Shown here: positions 53,277 through 62,676 of the stretch, one piece after another
How positions within the stretch are numbered: the first letter of the stretch is position 1
How the letters are laid out: each line of letters begins with the position of its first letter
DNA from: Methylobacterium symbioticum
GTDB taxonomy: Bacteria; Pseudomonadota; Alphaproteobacteria; Rhizobiales; Beijerinckiaceae
Direction of reading: 5' to 3'
Length of the DNA stretch: 64,000 bases
NCBI RefSeq assembly: GCF_902141845.1
Contig: NZ_CABFPH010000005.1
Location: 59,080 to 123,079, forward strand
The notes under the pieces: model-generated
Told to the model about the DNA's origin: nothing
The model's input: only the letters and a program-made list of their open reading frames with translations
Database searches by the model: none
Translations under genes and position numbers: made by a program

Positions 53277-55967
53277 TCAACTGCCCTTCGCAGCGGTCTT
53301 CGCGGTCTTTCGGGCAGCCGGCTTCTTCGCAGGGGTCTTGGTCGCCGCGGTCTTCTTGGCTGCCGGCTTGGCAGCGCCGGCCTTGGCCGCGCCGGTACGC
53401 CGGCCCCGGGCAGCGCTCTTGCCACCCCCGGCCTCGCGCTTGGCCGTGACGAGGCGGATCGCCTCTTCCAGGGTCAGGGCCTCGGCGCTCGCCGTCTTCG
53501 GAAGGGTGGCATTGACCTCGCCGTCGGTGACGTAAGGGCCGTAGCGGCCCGCCTTCACCACGAGCTCACGCCCGCCCTCATCCTTGCCGAGGGAGCGGCC
53601 GGGATCCGAGGCGGGACGACCCCGGCCGCCACCTTGCTCCTTGGCCACGATGAGGTCGATGGCGCGGTTGGCGCCGATCTCGAGGACGTCGTCGTCCTTG
53701 CCGAGATTCGCGTAGGTCTTGCCATGCTGCACATAGGGCCCGAACCGGCCGAGACTGGCCAGGATCGGCTCACCGGTCTCGGGGTGCCGTGCCACCTCGC
53801 GGGGCAACGCCAGGAGACGCAGGGCCTTATCCAAATCGAGGGCGGATGGCGCCAGCCCCTTCGGCAGCGAGGAGCGCTTGGGCTTCTCCGCGCCCTTCTC
53901 GGTCGAGGCTTCGCCGAGCTGCACGAAGGGCCCGAAGCGGCCGTCGCGGAGCGTCACCGGCAGGCCGGTCGCGGGATCGTTGCCGAGAACCCGCACGCCC
54001 GGTTGCCCGCCCTCCGCCGAGGACCCGTCACCCTCGCCCTCGACGCCGGAGGCTGAGAGCTGACGGGTGTACTTGCATTCCGGGTAGTTCGAGCAGCCGA
54101 CGAAGGCGCCGAACTTACCGAGCTTGAGCGAGAGCTGACCCGAGCCGCAGGTCGGGCAGGCGCGCGGGTTCGAGCCGTCGCCCTTGTCGGGGAAGATATG
54201 GGCGCCGAGCAGCCCGTTCAGCGCCTCCAGCACGTCGGTGACGCGCAGCTCCTTGGTCGAGCCGATGGCGGCAGAAAAGTCGCGCCAGAAGTCGCGCAGC
54301 ACCGCGCGCCAGTCGATCTCGGCGTTCGAGACGCGGTCGAGCTGCTCCTCGAGGTCAGCCGTGAAATCGTACTCGACATAGCGCTTGAAGAAGCTCTCGA
54401 GGAAGCCGGTGACGAGCCTCCCCTTGTCCTCCGGGACGAGCCGCTTCTTCTCGATGCGCACGTATTCGCGGTCGCGCAGGGTCTGCAGGACGGCGGCATA
54501 GGTCGAGGGCCGGCCGATGCCGAGTTCCTCCATGCGCTTCACGAGGCTCGCCTCGGAATAGCGCGGCGGCGGCTCGGTGAAATGCTGGGTCGCGGCGATC
54601 CGCTCGCGGGTGAGAGGATCGCCCGCCTGCATCGGCGGCAGGCGCTTGCCCTCCTCGTCCTCCTCGTCGTCCTTGCCCTCCTGATAGAGGGTGAGGAAGC
54701 CGTCGAACTTCACGACCTGACCGGTGGCGCGAAGGTCCAGCCGCCGCGGGCCGACGCTCGCCTCGACATCGACGGTGGTCCGCTCCAGCTCGGCCGATTC
54801 CATCTGGCTCGCCACGGTGCGGGTCCAGATCAGCTCGTAGAGCCGCGCCTGCTCGGGCTCGAGATGCCGGGCGATGTGCTTGGGCAAGCGGCCCATATCG
54901 GTCGGGCGCACGGCCTCGTGGGCCTCCTGCGCGTTCTTGGCCTTGGCCGCATAGCGGCGCGGCACGTCCGGCACGTAGGCGTCGCCGAACTCGCGGCCGA
55001 TCACCGAGCGCGCGTCGCGGATGGCTTCGGGCGCCATGTCGACGCCGTCCGTCCGCATATAGGTGATGATGCCGACGGTCTCGCCGCCGACATCGACGCC
55101 CTCGTACAGGCGCTGGGCGACCCGCATGGTCTGCGCAGGCGCCATGCCGAGCTTGCGCGAGGCCTCCTGCTGCAGGGTCGAGGTGGTGAAGGGCGGCTGC
55201 GGGTGGCGCTTGGCGGGCTTCGCCTCGACGCTCTTCACCCGGAAGGTGGCGAGTTCGAGGTCGCGCTTGAAGGCGGCGGCCTCGTCGCCGGTGCCGACAT
55301 CGAGGCGCTGGATGCGCTTGCCGTCGGCGCCGACGAGGCGGGCGTCGAACACGCCGCCTGCCTGCGTCGCCAGGGTCGCGACGATCGACCAGTACTCCCG
55401 CGGGCGGAAGGTCTCGATCTCGTACTCGCGCTCGGTGACGAGGCGGAGCGCCACCGACTGCACGCGGCCCGCTGAGCGGGCACCGGGCAGCTTGCGCCAC
55501 AGGACCGGCGAGAGGTTGAAGCCGACGAGGTAGTCGAGCGCCCGCCGCGCCAGATAGGCGTCGACCAGGGCCTGGTCGATCTCGCGGGGCTTGCGCATCG
55601 CCTGCTCGACCGAGGCCTTGGTGATGGCGTTGAAGGTCACGCGCTCGACGGGGATGCCCTTGAGCGCCTTGCGCGCGGCCAGCGCCTCCAGCACGTGCCA
55701 GGAGATCGCCTCGCCCTCGCGGTCGGGGTCGGTCGCCAGGATCAGCTTCTCGGCGCCCTTGACCGCCTTGGCGATCTCCGAGACGCGCTTCGAGCCACGA
55801 TCCTCCAACTCCCAGATCATCTGGAAATCGGCTTCCGGATCGACCGAGCCGTCCTTGGCCGGCAGGTCGCGGATATGGCCGAAGGACGCGATGACCTCGT
55901 AGTCGCGACCGAGATACTTGTTGATCGTCTTGGCCTTGGCCGGCGACTCGACGACGACGACTTTCAT
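53277..55967 (-). CDS. topA: DNA topoisomerase I
   Basis: An 896-residue type IA topoisomerase. Toprim domain at the N-terminus (VVVVESPAKAKTINKYLG; ATDPDREGEAISWH), catalytic Tyr303 in ITYMRTDGVDM, one C4 zinc-finger (CPTCGSG ... CSNYPECKY at about 600-630), three further Zn-less repeat domains (RFGPFVQLGE, RFGPYVQHGK, RYGPYVTDGE), and a Lys/Ala/Pro-rich basic tail of about 55 residues that can bind DNA or RNA polymerase. It relaxes negative supercoils. The start at 55967 begins at the standard MKVVVVESP. Confidence 0.97.
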   Translation of the reverse strand: MKVVVVESPAKAKTINKYLGRDYEVIASFGHIRDLPAKDGSVDPEADFQMIWELEDRGSKRVSEIAKAVKGAEKLILATDPDREGEAISWHVLEALAARKALKGIPVERVTFNAITKASVEQAMRKPREIDQALVDAYLARRALDYLVGFNLSPVLWRKLPGARSAGRVQSVALRLVTEREYEIETFRPREYWSIVATLATQAGGVFDARLVGADGKRIQRLDVGTGDEAAAFKRDLELATFRVKSVEAKPAKRHPQPPFTTSTLQQEASRKLGMAPAQTMRVAQRLYEGVDVGGETVGIITYMRTDGVDMAPEAIRDARSVIGREFGDAYVPDVPRRYAAKAKNAQEAHEAVRPTDMGRLPKHIARHLEPEQARLYELIWTRTVASQMESAELERTTVDVEASVGPRRLDLRATGQVVKFDGFLTLYQEGKDDEEDEEGKRLPPMQAGDPLTRERIAATQHFTEPPPRYSEASLVKRMEELGIGRPSTYAAVLQTLRDREYVRIEKKRLVPEDKGRLVTGFLESFFKRYVEYDFTADLEEQLDRVSNAEIDWRAVLRDFWRDFSAAIGSTKELRVTDVLEALNGLLGAHIFPDKGDGSNPRACPTCGSGQLSLKLGKFGAFVGCSNYPECKYTRQLSASGVEGEGDGSSAEGGQPGVRVLGNDPATGLPVTLRDGRFGPFVQLGEASTEKGAEKPKRSSLPKGLAPSALDLDKALRLLALPREVARHPETGEPILASLGRFGPYVQHGKTYANLGKDDDVLEIGANRAIDLIVAKEQGGGRGRPASDPGRSLGKDEGGRELVVKAGRYGPYVTDGEVNATLPKTASAEALTLEEAIRLVTAKREAGGGKSAARGRRTGAAKAGAAKPAAKKTAATKTPAKKPAARKTAKTAAKGS

Positions 55968-56124
55968 GAACGGATCAGCCTCTCGACGGAGTCCACCGCG
56001 GCGGGTCGGATCGGCGGGCGGGAGCGGATGGCGCGGCTGGACGGCCCGTCGGAGCGGGGCCCGGCGCGGGGCGAGAAGTGGTTCAGCGGGCAGGCGTTGT
56101 CAAATCACGGCTCGGACCGCGACC

Positions 56125-56742
56125 TCAGCCGATCGGCTCGCCGAGCGCCCGGGCCGCCGCCGGTCGGCCGGCCAGACCGGCGAGCCAGCGGGTCATCTCG
56201 GGCCGCCCGACGCGCTCGACGGGGAGATGAAGCCAGCGATGCGCGGCGCAGGCGAGGGCGATGTCGGCGATGGAGACGCTGGTCCCGACCACGAAGTCGC
56301 GGCCCTTCAGATGCGCGTCGAGGATCGCCGCGAGCGGCTCGGTTCGGGCGAGGGAGGCCTGAACTGCGGCATGATCGCGCTCCGTCGCCGGAGCGCGGTA
56401 GAGCTGCCAGAAGGCGTCGCGCATGGCCGGGGTGAAGCTCGTCGCCTGCCAGTCGAGCCACTGGTCGATCCGCGCCGCACCTTGCGGATCGGCCGGCAGG
56501 GCGAGCGGGCCCGCGCGCCGCGCGATGTGGCGCAGGATCGCGTTCGATTCCCAGAGCACGAAGCCGTCCTCTTCCAGAGTCGGCACCAGGCCGTTCGGGT
56601 TGAGGCGGCGATAGGCCGGATCGTCGACGACGCCGTGGGCGCCTCCGGCCTCGACGCGCTCGTAGGGCAGTCCTGCCTCGTCCAGGGCCCAGACGGCCTT
56701 CTGCACGTTCACCGAGTTCAGGCGTCCCCAAAGCCTGCGCAT
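56125..56742 (-). CDS. glutathione S-transferase
   Basis: A 205-residue cytoplasmic GST. N-terminal thioredoxin fold (LWGRLNSVNVQKAVWALDEAGLPYERVEAGG; the Ser of LNSVNVQK is the likely catalytic residue), the NPNGLVPTLEEDGFVLWESNAILRHIA block with the glutathione-binding E-S pair, and a helical C-terminal domain. It is 4 bases from the epmB stop region and in the same direction as epmB and epmA, so probably in one operon with them. Substrate unknown. Confidence 0.92.
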   Translation of the reverse strand: MRRLWGRLNSVNVQKAVWALDEAGLPYERVEAGGAHGVVDDPAYRRLNPNGLVPTLEEDGFVLWESNAILRHIARRAGPLALPADPQGAARIDQWLDWQATSFTPAMRDAFWQLYRAPATERDHAAVQASLARTEPLAAILDAHLKGRDFVVGTSVSIADIALACAAHRWLHLPVERVGRPEMTRWLAGLAGRPAAARALGEPIG

Positions 56743-56746
56743 GCCG

Positions 56747-57790
56747 TCACTCCTTCGGCGGGTAGGGATGCTCCCCGTCCCGCGGATCGGTCACCCGCAG
56801 ACCGTCATCGGCCTCGCGCAGATAGACCGGGCCGACCGGCACCTTGCCGTAGCCGCCGGGGATGTCGAGCACGTAGAGCGGCTGGGCGAGGCCGGAGAGG
56901 CGCCCGCGCAGCTGCCGCATCAGGCCCTGGCCCTCGGGCAGGCCCGTGCGCAGATGGCCGGTGCCCGGGGCGAGATCGCCGTGATGCAGGTAGTAGGGCT
57001 TGATCCGGTTCTCCACGAAGGCCCGCATCAGCGCCTCCAGGCTCTCCGGGTCGTCGTTGACGCCGCGCAGGAGCACCGACTGGCTCACCATCGGGATGCC
57101 GGCATCGACGAGGCGCGCCGCCGCGGCCCGGGCCGCCGGCGTGAACTCGCGGGCATGGTTGGCGTGCAGCGCCACGAACACCGCCCGGCCGAAGCGCTTC
57201 AGGCCGCGCACGAGGTCGTCCGTCACCAGGGCCGGGCTGACCACCGGCACGCGGGTATGGATCCGGAGGACGCGGACGTGCGGGATCTGCGCGAGACGCT
57301 CCGCGATGGCGCCGAGCCGTCGCGGCGAGAGGGCGAACGGGTCGCCGCCGGTGAGGATGACCTCCCAGATCCCGGGATCGCCCGCGATATAGGCGAGGGC
57401 CGCGTCGAGCTCCGCCTCGCTCAGGGTGCCGAGCCCGTCCGGGCCGACCATCTCGCGCCGGAAGCAGAAGCGGCAATAGACCGGGCAGACGTGCAGCGGC
57501 TTCAGCAGCACCCGGTCCGGGTAGCGGTGGACGATGCCGGGCACCGGGGCATGGGCGTCGTCGCCGATCGGATCGGCCCGTTCCTCGGGCGCCGTGACGC
57601 TCTCCTCGGCCCGCGGGACGAACTGGCGCGCGATCCGGTCGGCCGGATCGTCTGGGTCGATCAGCTCGGCCATGTCGGGGGTCAGCGAGACGGCATAGCG
57701 CGCGGCGACGGCCTCCAGCCCCGGCAGGTCGGCGGGCGCCAGGAGGCCGGCCTCGGCGAGCTCGGCCAGGGTGCGTAAGGGGCGGCTCAT
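56747..57790 (-). CDS. epmB: EF-P (R)-beta-lysyl pathway 2,3-aminomutase
   Basis: A 347-residue radical-SAM protein. The CxxxCxxC cluster motif is CPVYCRFCF, and the lysine 2,3-aminomutase family blocks EVILTGGDPFALSPRRL, RIHTRVPVV and KPYYLHHGDLAPGTGHLR follow. It converts lysine to (R)-beta-lysine, which EpmA attaches to EF-P. The start at 57790 overlaps the epmA stop by 4 bases (ATGA), an unusually tight link between the two modifying enzymes. Confidence 0.95.
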   Translation of the reverse strand: MSRPLRTLAELAEAGLLAPADLPGLEAVAARYAVSLTPDMAELIDPDDPADRIARQFVPRAEESVTAPEERADPIGDDAHAPVPGIVHRYPDRVLLKPLHVCPVYCRFCFRREMVGPDGLGTLSEAELDAALAYIAGDPGIWEVILTGGDPFALSPRRLGAIAERLAQIPHVRVLRIHTRVPVVSPALVTDDLVRGLKRFGRAVFVALHANHAREFTPAARAAAARLVDAGIPMVSQSVLLRGVNDDPESLEALMRAFVENRIKPYYLHHGDLAPGTGHLRTGLPEGQGLMRQLRGRLSGLAQPLYVLDIPGGYGKVPVGPVYLREADDGLRVTDPRDGEHPYPPKE

Positions 57791-58836
57791 CCGGCCACCG
57801 GCGTCCATAGGACATCCTCGATGCGTCGGGCGCCGATCGCCAGCATCACCAGCCGATCGAAGCCAAGCGCGCAGCCCGAAGCCTCTGGCATCACAGCCAG
57901 CGCACGCAAGAACTCCTCGTCGATCGGATAGGCCTCCCCATAAACCCGCCCCTTCTCCGCCATTTCGGCCTCGAAGCGGCGGCGCTGCTCGGCCGGATCG
58001 GTCAGTTCGCCGAAGGCGTTCGCCAGTTCCACCCCACAGGCATACAACTCGAAGCGCTCGGCGACGCGCGGATCGGCCAGGCTCGGGCGGGCGAGTGCGG
58101 CTTCGCTCACCGGATACTCGCAGAGGATAGTCGGCCGGCCGAGCCCGAGCCTCGGCTCAACCTTCGCCACGAGGACGCGGCTGAACAGGTCCGCCCAGGT
58201 ATCGTCCGGGGCGACGCGGAGATCCGTGCGGGCGACTGCCTCCGCCAGGGCGTCGCGATCGGTCGCGCCGTTGCTCGAGACCGTAGCGAGGAGATCGAAC
58301 CCGGCATAGCGTGAGACCGCCTCGGCCACACTCAGCCGCTCCGGCTCGGCGAAGGGGTCGCAAGAGCGACCGCGCCAGACCAAGCGAGACGTACCGGCCG
58401 TCTCGGCGGCGAGGCGTATCAGCGACGCGCAATCCGTCATCAACGCAGTATAGGGAACGCCGACCCGATACCATTCGAGCATCGTGAACTCAGGATGGTG
58501 CAGCGGGCCCCGTTCGCGGTTGCGGAACACCCGCGCGAGGCTGAACAGGTGCGTCTCGCCGGCGGCGAGCAGCGTCTTGCAGGCGAATTCTGGTGAGGTG
58601 TGCAGGTAGAGCGGGCTGCGCGCGCCATCCGGCCCGATCGCCTCTGTGCCGAAGGCCGAGAGATGCGCCTCATTGCCTGGGGAGATCTGCAGGTAGGCGG
58701 TCTCTGCCTCGACAAAGCCAGAGGCAGCGAAATATGCGCGCATGGCTGCCGTGATCCGGTTGCGCGCGAGAAGGCCTGCGCGGCGGTCGGCGTGTCGGGC
58801 AGGAGCCCACCAAGGAGAATCTGCGTCTGTCGGCAC
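57787..58836 (-). CDS. epmA: EF-P lysyl-lysine ligase (PoxA/GenX)
   Basis: A 349-residue class II lysyl-tRNA synthetase paralogue without the anticodon-binding domain. Motif 2 is VFRNRERGPLHHPEFTMLEWYR and motif 3 is ASGCALGFDRLVMLAIGARRI. The N-terminal R-A-G-x-L-A-R-N-R-I-T is normal for the family. It ligates beta-lysine to the conserved Lys of EF-P. It diverges from efp across 125 bases. Confidence 0.95.
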   Translation of the reverse strand: MPTDADSPWWAPARHADRRAGLLARNRITAAMRAYFAASGFVEAETAYLQISPGNEAHLSAFGTEAIGPDGARSPLYLHTSPEFACKTLLAAGETHLFSLARVFRNRERGPLHHPEFTMLEWYRVGVPYTALMTDCASLIRLAAETAGTSRLVWRGRSCDPFAEPERLSVAEAVSRYAGFDLLATVSSNGATDRDALAEAVARTDLRVAPDDTWADLFSRVLVAKVEPRLGLGRPTILCEYPVSEAALARPSLADPRVAERFELYACGVELANAFGELTDPAEQRRRFEAEMAEKGRVYGEAYPIDEEFLRALAVMPEASGCALGFDRLVMLAIGARRIEDVLWTPVAG

Positions 58837-58961
58837 GGTTTTGACCCGGCGGCTGGCAACGAGACCGCAGATGGGATAGTGGCGGGGCCAGCCGTGGCTC
58901 CCGCGAGGCTCGACCGCGCTTGGCGCGCGGGCACCGCCTTGTCAAATTCAGGACCTATCCC

Positions 58962-59528
58962 GTGAAGGTGATCGCCTCAACACTCCGCAAGGGCAACGTC
59001 GTCGAGAAGGATGGCAAGCTCTACGTCATCCTGTTCGCGGAGAACATCCATCCCGGCAAGGGTACACCGGTAACGCAGCTCGATATGCGCCGCATCACCG
59101 ACGGTGTGAAAGTGTCCGAGCGCTACCGCACCACCGAGCAGGTCGAGCGCGCCTTCGTCGAGGATCGCGAGCACACCTTCCTCTACCAAGACAGCGAGGG
59201 GTTCCACTTCATGAACCCCGAGAATTACGAGCAGGTAGCGGTGCCAGAGGATGTGATCGGCGATTCCGCCCCCTATCTGCAGGAGGGCATGGCCGTGATG
59301 CTGTCGATCCACAACAGCACGCCGCTTACGATTGAGCTGCCCCAGCGCGTGGTCTTGGAGGTTGCTGAAACCGAGCCGGTGCTGAAGGGGCAGACCGCTT
59401 CATCTTCTTACAAGCCGGCCGTGCTCTCGAACGGCGTACGCACCACCGTGCCGCCGCATATCGCTGCCGGCACCCGCGTCGTGATCATGACGGCCGATGG
59501 CTCCTACGTGGAGCGCGCTAAGGACTGA
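58962..59528 (+). CDS. efp: translation elongation factor P
   Basis: A 188-residue protein, exactly the standard length when started at GTG 58962 ([21 protein letters not shown]). It has the KOW-like N-terminal domain and two OB domains. The modified Lys is Lys33 in HPGKGT, which matches EpmA/EpmB substrates. AGGA lies eight bases before the GTG. Extending to the ATG at 58920 would add 14 residues with no ribosome site. It relieves ribosome stalling at polyproline. Confidence 0.97.
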   Translation: MKVIASTLRKGNVVEKDGKLYVILFAENIHPGKGTPVTQLDMRRITDGVKVSERYRTTEQVERAFVEDREHTFLYQDSEGFHFMNPENYEQVAVPEDVIGDSAPYLQEGMAVMLSIHNSTPLTIELPQRVVLEVAETEPVLKGQTASSSYKPAVLSNGVRTTVPPHIAAGTRVVIMTADGSYVERAKD

Positions 59529-59552
59529 TACAGAACTGGCATGCGGGGAAGC

Positions 59553-60557
59553 TCACGGAGCTACCCGCGTGCCCTCCGCAGCCTCGTAGCAAGCTTGTGA
59601 TAGGGCTTGCGCCGTTAGGCGTTGCTCCACGGTGAAGCCGCCATCAGGGCGCCAGAGACTCCCGCTGCGCAGGCGCTCCATCGTGCAACGCGCTGCGATT
59701 TGGCAGGACCTTTGCTCACCGCCCGTACGCATACAGTTCTGCACGTATTCTGCTCGGAAACTCGCTTCGCCCGCTCGCGGATGCGGACCTGCGAGCATCG
59801 CGAGACCGGTAAGCAATCCGAGCAACACGGGTTGATGGATCAGGTAGATCGCCAGGCTGTGCCGCCCGGCCGAGGTCGCCCACCGCGCGAGCTTACCGTG
59901 CGGCTGCCAGTGCCCGAAGCGTGAGCGTGTGAGCGCCGGCAGTCCGATCCGACCGGCGCAGATCCCTGCAAGCACCAACCCGAACCAGGGGAAGAGCGGC
60001 ACGTAGTCATTCGTGCGCGGCGTGTCGATGCCGAGTCCGAGGAAAAGGAGTGCGGGCGCGTCGAGGATTTCGGCATGCACCAGATGAGGCGCTGCCAGAA
60101 CCAGGGCCGCGCAGGCCGCGCTCACCCAGATCGGCAAAAATAGAAAGGGCAGGCCGAGCACGCTCGCAGCGGCGATGCAGTGCAGAACGCCGAAGAAAAT
60201 GAAGCTGTCGGGGAAGGCGAACCAGGTCGCCCCGGTAATCGCAGCCGCTGCCACCACGATGCGCAGAAGCCGGAAGAGGGTCGATCGCGGATCGATGCCA
60301 CGTCCATTCTTTAGGACGAGGCCGATCCCGACAAGGAACAGGAAACTGCCGGCAATGACGTGGGCTGCGGTGCGGCCGAAAGAGCTTAGGGCATAATTCT
60401 CCGGCGTCAGACGTAGGAAGCCTAGGTCCCAGGAGGTGTGGTACGCCATCATCGCGAGGATTGCACCGGCGCGAACCGCATCAATGATGGGCAGACGAGG
60501 CGTTGGCCGGTGGTTACCCGACGGGTAAGGCGCCTGCGAAGAATTTGCGGAGATCAT
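59553..60557 (-). CDS. membrane protein, heparan-alpha-glucosaminide acetyltransferase-like (DUF1624)
   Basis: A 334-residue protein with about seven to eight membrane segments. The opening PIIDAVRAGAILAMMAYHTSWDLGFLRL is the DUF1624/HGSNAT-like signature, with the conserved His of YHTSWDL, followed by FFGVLHCIAAASVLG and SLAIYLIHQPVLLG. The C-terminal 90 residues are soluble and Cys-rich. Function in bacteria is not established; transfer of an acyl group across the membrane is the family inference. ATG 60557 is preferred over 60578. Confidence 0.8.
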   Translation of the reverse strand: MISANSSQAPYPSGNHRPTPRLPIIDAVRAGAILAMMAYHTSWDLGFLRLTPENYALSSFGRTAAHVIAGSFLFLVGIGLVLKNGRGIDPRSTLFRLLRIVVAAAAITGATWFAFPDSFIFFGVLHCIAAASVLGLPFLFLPIWVSAACAALVLAAPHLVHAEILDAPALLFLGLGIDTPRTNDYVPLFPWFGLVLAGICAGRIGLPALTRSRFGHWQPHGKLARWATSAGRHSLAIYLIHQPVLLGLLTGLAMLAGPHPRAGEASFRAEYVQNCMRTGGEQRSCQIAARCTMERLRSGSLWRPDGGFTVEQRLTAQALSQACYEAAEGTRVAP

Positions 60558-60865
60558 GAGCACGCCATACCCGGCCAAGGTGCTCCGAGGCCACCATAGA
60601 CGCGGCCTTCCGCCACTCCCGCAAACGTGAACGTGTTCGAATCAGCCTCTTCTTGACCCGGACTGCAACCCAAAAAATAGCCGCGGATCACACACCTGAG
60701 CCGGATCGCGTACCCTCCGAGCGCCCTGTTGCAGGTCTGCCGCCGCTGGCGATCTTGCGTCGCAACGAGGCATCCTGACGGCCAAATGGGCTTCCGCGGA
60801 ATCAGGACTTCGTTAATCCTGTTCCGGAAGCGCAGCATGCGATTCGGTGTGGGTTGCTTATCGTG
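60558..60865. other. 308-base divergent gap
   Basis: Between the membrane acyltransferase-like gene (minus) and the double cold-shock gene (plus). No gene is seen. The last 100 bases before 60866 are a likely leader of the cold-shock message and contain short inverted repeats (TTCCGCGGAA at about 60794); such leaders often fold in a temperature-dependent way, but nothing specific can be claimed here. Confidence 0.4.
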
Positions 60866-61471
60866 ATGTCTGATGAATTCGGATCCGGGTCGGGGGGCCC
60901 CAGGTCGGCGGAGGACGTCAGCGGCACGTTCCAGCGAGATGCGACGGAGCCGGGACTCGATCTCGTTGAGGTCGCAGGCCGCATCAAATGGTTCGACATT
61001 GCCAAGGGATTCGGCTTCATCGTGCCCGATGACGGCACCGCAGACGTGCTCCTGCACATCACCTGCCTGCGCCGCGACGGCTATCAGAGCGCCAACGAGG
61101 GTGCTCGCATTGTGGTCGAGGCAGTGCAGCGCGCCCGCGGCTGGCAGGCGTTTCGCGTGATCTCCCTGGATGCATCGAGCGCCATCCATCCGTCCGAGTT
61201 GCCGATGCCGCGGACCCATGTCAGCGTGGCGCCGACGAGCGGCCTGGAACAGGCCGTTGTGAAGTGGTTCAACCGCCTCCGCGGTTTTGGCTTTCTCACC
61301 CGTGGCGATGGGACGCCGGACATCTTCGTGCATATGGAGACTTTGCGGCGGTATGGGATTGCAGAGTTGAAGCCTGGGGAGACCGTGCTCGTGCGCTACG
61401 GCGACGGCTCCAAGGGAGCCATGGCGGCGGAAGTCCGTTTGCCCGACGGGACGCTCCCGTCCTCCCACTGA
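60866..61471 (+). CDS. double cold-shock domain protein
   Basis: A 201-residue protein with two cold-shock domains joined by a linker of about 40 residues. Domain 1: [14 protein letters not shown] and VLLHITCL; domain 2: [14 protein letters not shown] and IFVHMETL, so both RNA-binding motifs RNP1 and RNP2 are kept. Single-strand RNA/DNA binding in the cytoplasm is expected. Two-domain proteins of this form are usual in Alphaproteobacteria. ATG 60866 is preferred to the GTG just upstream. The DUF192 gene follows 11 bases on and is likely co-transcribed. Confidence 0.92.
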   Translation: MSDEFGSGSGGPRSAEDVSGTFQRDATEPGLDLVEVAGRIKWFDIAKGFGFIVPDDGTADVLLHITCLRRDGYQSANEGARIVVEAVQRARGWQAFRVISLDASSAIHPSELPMPRTHVSVAPTSGLEQAVVKWFNRLRGFGFLTRGDGTPDIFVHMETLRRYGIAELKPGETVLVRYGDGSKGAMAAEVRLPDGTLPSSH

Positions 61472-61482
61472 AGGTCTCCCCC

Positions 61483-61965
61483 GTGTTGCGTAGCTTCCGG
61501 GCGCTCGCGCCTCTCGTCCTCACGTTGGCCGCGTCTGCGCCTGCCTGGATTGCCGTTCCCGCCGCCGCTCAGGAGAGCGCTAGAATCGAGCCGCTCAGCA
61601 TCCAGGCGAAATCAGGGATGCATCGGTTCTCCGTCGAAGTGATGCGCACCGATGCCGACCGATCCCGCGGCCTGATGTACCGGCGCAGCATGGCGGCCGA
61701 TCACGGCATGCTGTTCGACTTCGAACGCACGGAGCCGGTCTCGATGTGGATGAAGAACACCTACCTGTCTCTGGACATGCTCTTCATCCGCGCGGACGGG
61801 TTGATCGCGCGGATCGCTGCCGAGACCGAACCGCTGTCGACCGCGATCATTCCATCGGGCGAGCCGGTCCTCGCCGTGCTGGAGCTCAACGCCGGCACGG
61901 CAGCCAGGCTCGGCCTGCGCACCGGCGACCGCGTGGAGCACCCACTCTTCCGAAAGGGCCGTTAA
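61483..61965 (+). CDS. exported DUF192 protein
   Basis: A 160-residue protein. GTG start at 61483 gives a signal peptide (SFRALAPLVLTLAASAPAWIAVPAAAQE), then the DUF192 domain: FSVEVMRTDADRSRGLMYRRSM, GMLFDFERTEPVSMWMKNTYLSLDMLFI and VLELNAGTAARLGLRTGDRV. Function is unknown; the linkage to a cold-shock gene is common in Rhizobiales. A TTG at 61486 is an equal start candidate. Confidence 0.88.
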   Translation: MLRSFRALAPLVLTLAASAPAWIAVPAAAQESARIEPLSIQAKSGMHRFSVEVMRTDADRSRGLMYRRSMAADHGMLFDFERTEPVSMWMKNTYLSLDMLFIRADGLIARIAAETEPLSTAIIPSGEPVLAVLELNAGTAARLGLRTGDRVEHPLFRKGR

Positions 61966-62108
61966 CGGGCGAACGGGCCGCTGCCATCCCATGAACGCAC
62001 CAAGAACGAGGCGCTTGACGAGAATCTCGTTCCGGGCCAATGTTCCTTAAATGTTCCGACCGAGGCAACGCGTCCAGAAGCGACGCGAGGGCCAGGCGGG
62101 AGGCAAGG

Positions 62109-62510
62109 ATGGCCATGATCGACAGCTGCGCGGCCCCGACATTCCGAAATGATGAGTGGTCTCTGTCCGAGGACGGGTTGGAGCATCGTAACGGCTACTT
62201 CATCGGCCGTGAGCTTCTCGGCGCGCGGCGCGACGAGAACCTATGGGATTGGCCACTGCAGATGGCCGAGAAGCGCTGGTGCCGTCCGAGCCAGTTCCGT
62301 GAGGCGTTCTTCGCCGCCCTTGATCGTTTCGGTCTGGAGCGCGACGAAGGGCTTCGTCGGTCCTTCGCGCTGGGATTCGGCATCCGGGCCGGGCAGGGGG
62401 TAGGAGAGGGCTTCCAAGTCCTCGGCGATCTGCTGCGGCCTGCGGCCCGCGTCGAGGTGGGGAATGGTCAGCCCGAGCGTCGCGTCGCCCGCTTCGCGGT
62501 CCGCGCCTGA
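62109..62510 (+). CDS. small cytoplasmic protein of unknown function
   Basis: A 133-residue protein opening MAMIDSCAAPTFRNDEWSLSEDGLEHRNGYFIGRELL, with the Trp-rich block ENLWDWPLQMAEKRWCRPSQFREAFFAALDRF. No known family. GGAGG stands five bases before the ATG, which is the main support. The last 40 residues (from about 90) have less typical composition, and a frame on the other strand overlaps them, so the C-terminus is less sure. Confidence 0.6.
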   Translation: MAMIDSCAAPTFRNDEWSLSEDGLEHRNGYFIGRELLGARRDENLWDWPLQMAEKRWCRPSQFREAFFAALDRFGLERDEGLRRSFALGFGIRAGQGVGEGFQVLGDLLRPAARVEVGNGQPERRVARFAVRA

Positions 62511-62605
62511 ACCCTCTTCCGATCCGGCGGCACGCGCCTGATCGTATTGCCCCTTGCACGGTGGTAGGCGGCGGATCTTGTCTGCACCTTTGGTGTTCAA
62601 TGAAT

Positions 62606-62637
62606 AAGGGCGGATGCCACATTCGGCACCCGCCCTT
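62606..62637. terminator. bidirectional terminator hairpin
   Basis: AAGGGCGG and CCGCCCTT, with TGCC/GGCA inside, form a strong stem at 62606-62637 between the convergent stops of the unknown small gene and the beta-barrel gene. The flanking bases are AT-rich on both sides, as expected for a shared terminator. Confidence 0.75.
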
Positions 62638-62676
62638 CAATGTAAGGTTTGAGCTTCAGACTAGATCAGAAGATCT

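Noticed and set aside
61612..62040. A 142-codon minus-strand frame over the DUF192 gene
   Set aside because: Antisense to a clear DUF192 domain; no support of its own.
62241..62600. A 119-codon minus-strand frame overlapping the unknown small gene
   Set aside because: The plus-strand frame at 62109 has a good ribosome site while this one does not, and its sequence shows no domain.
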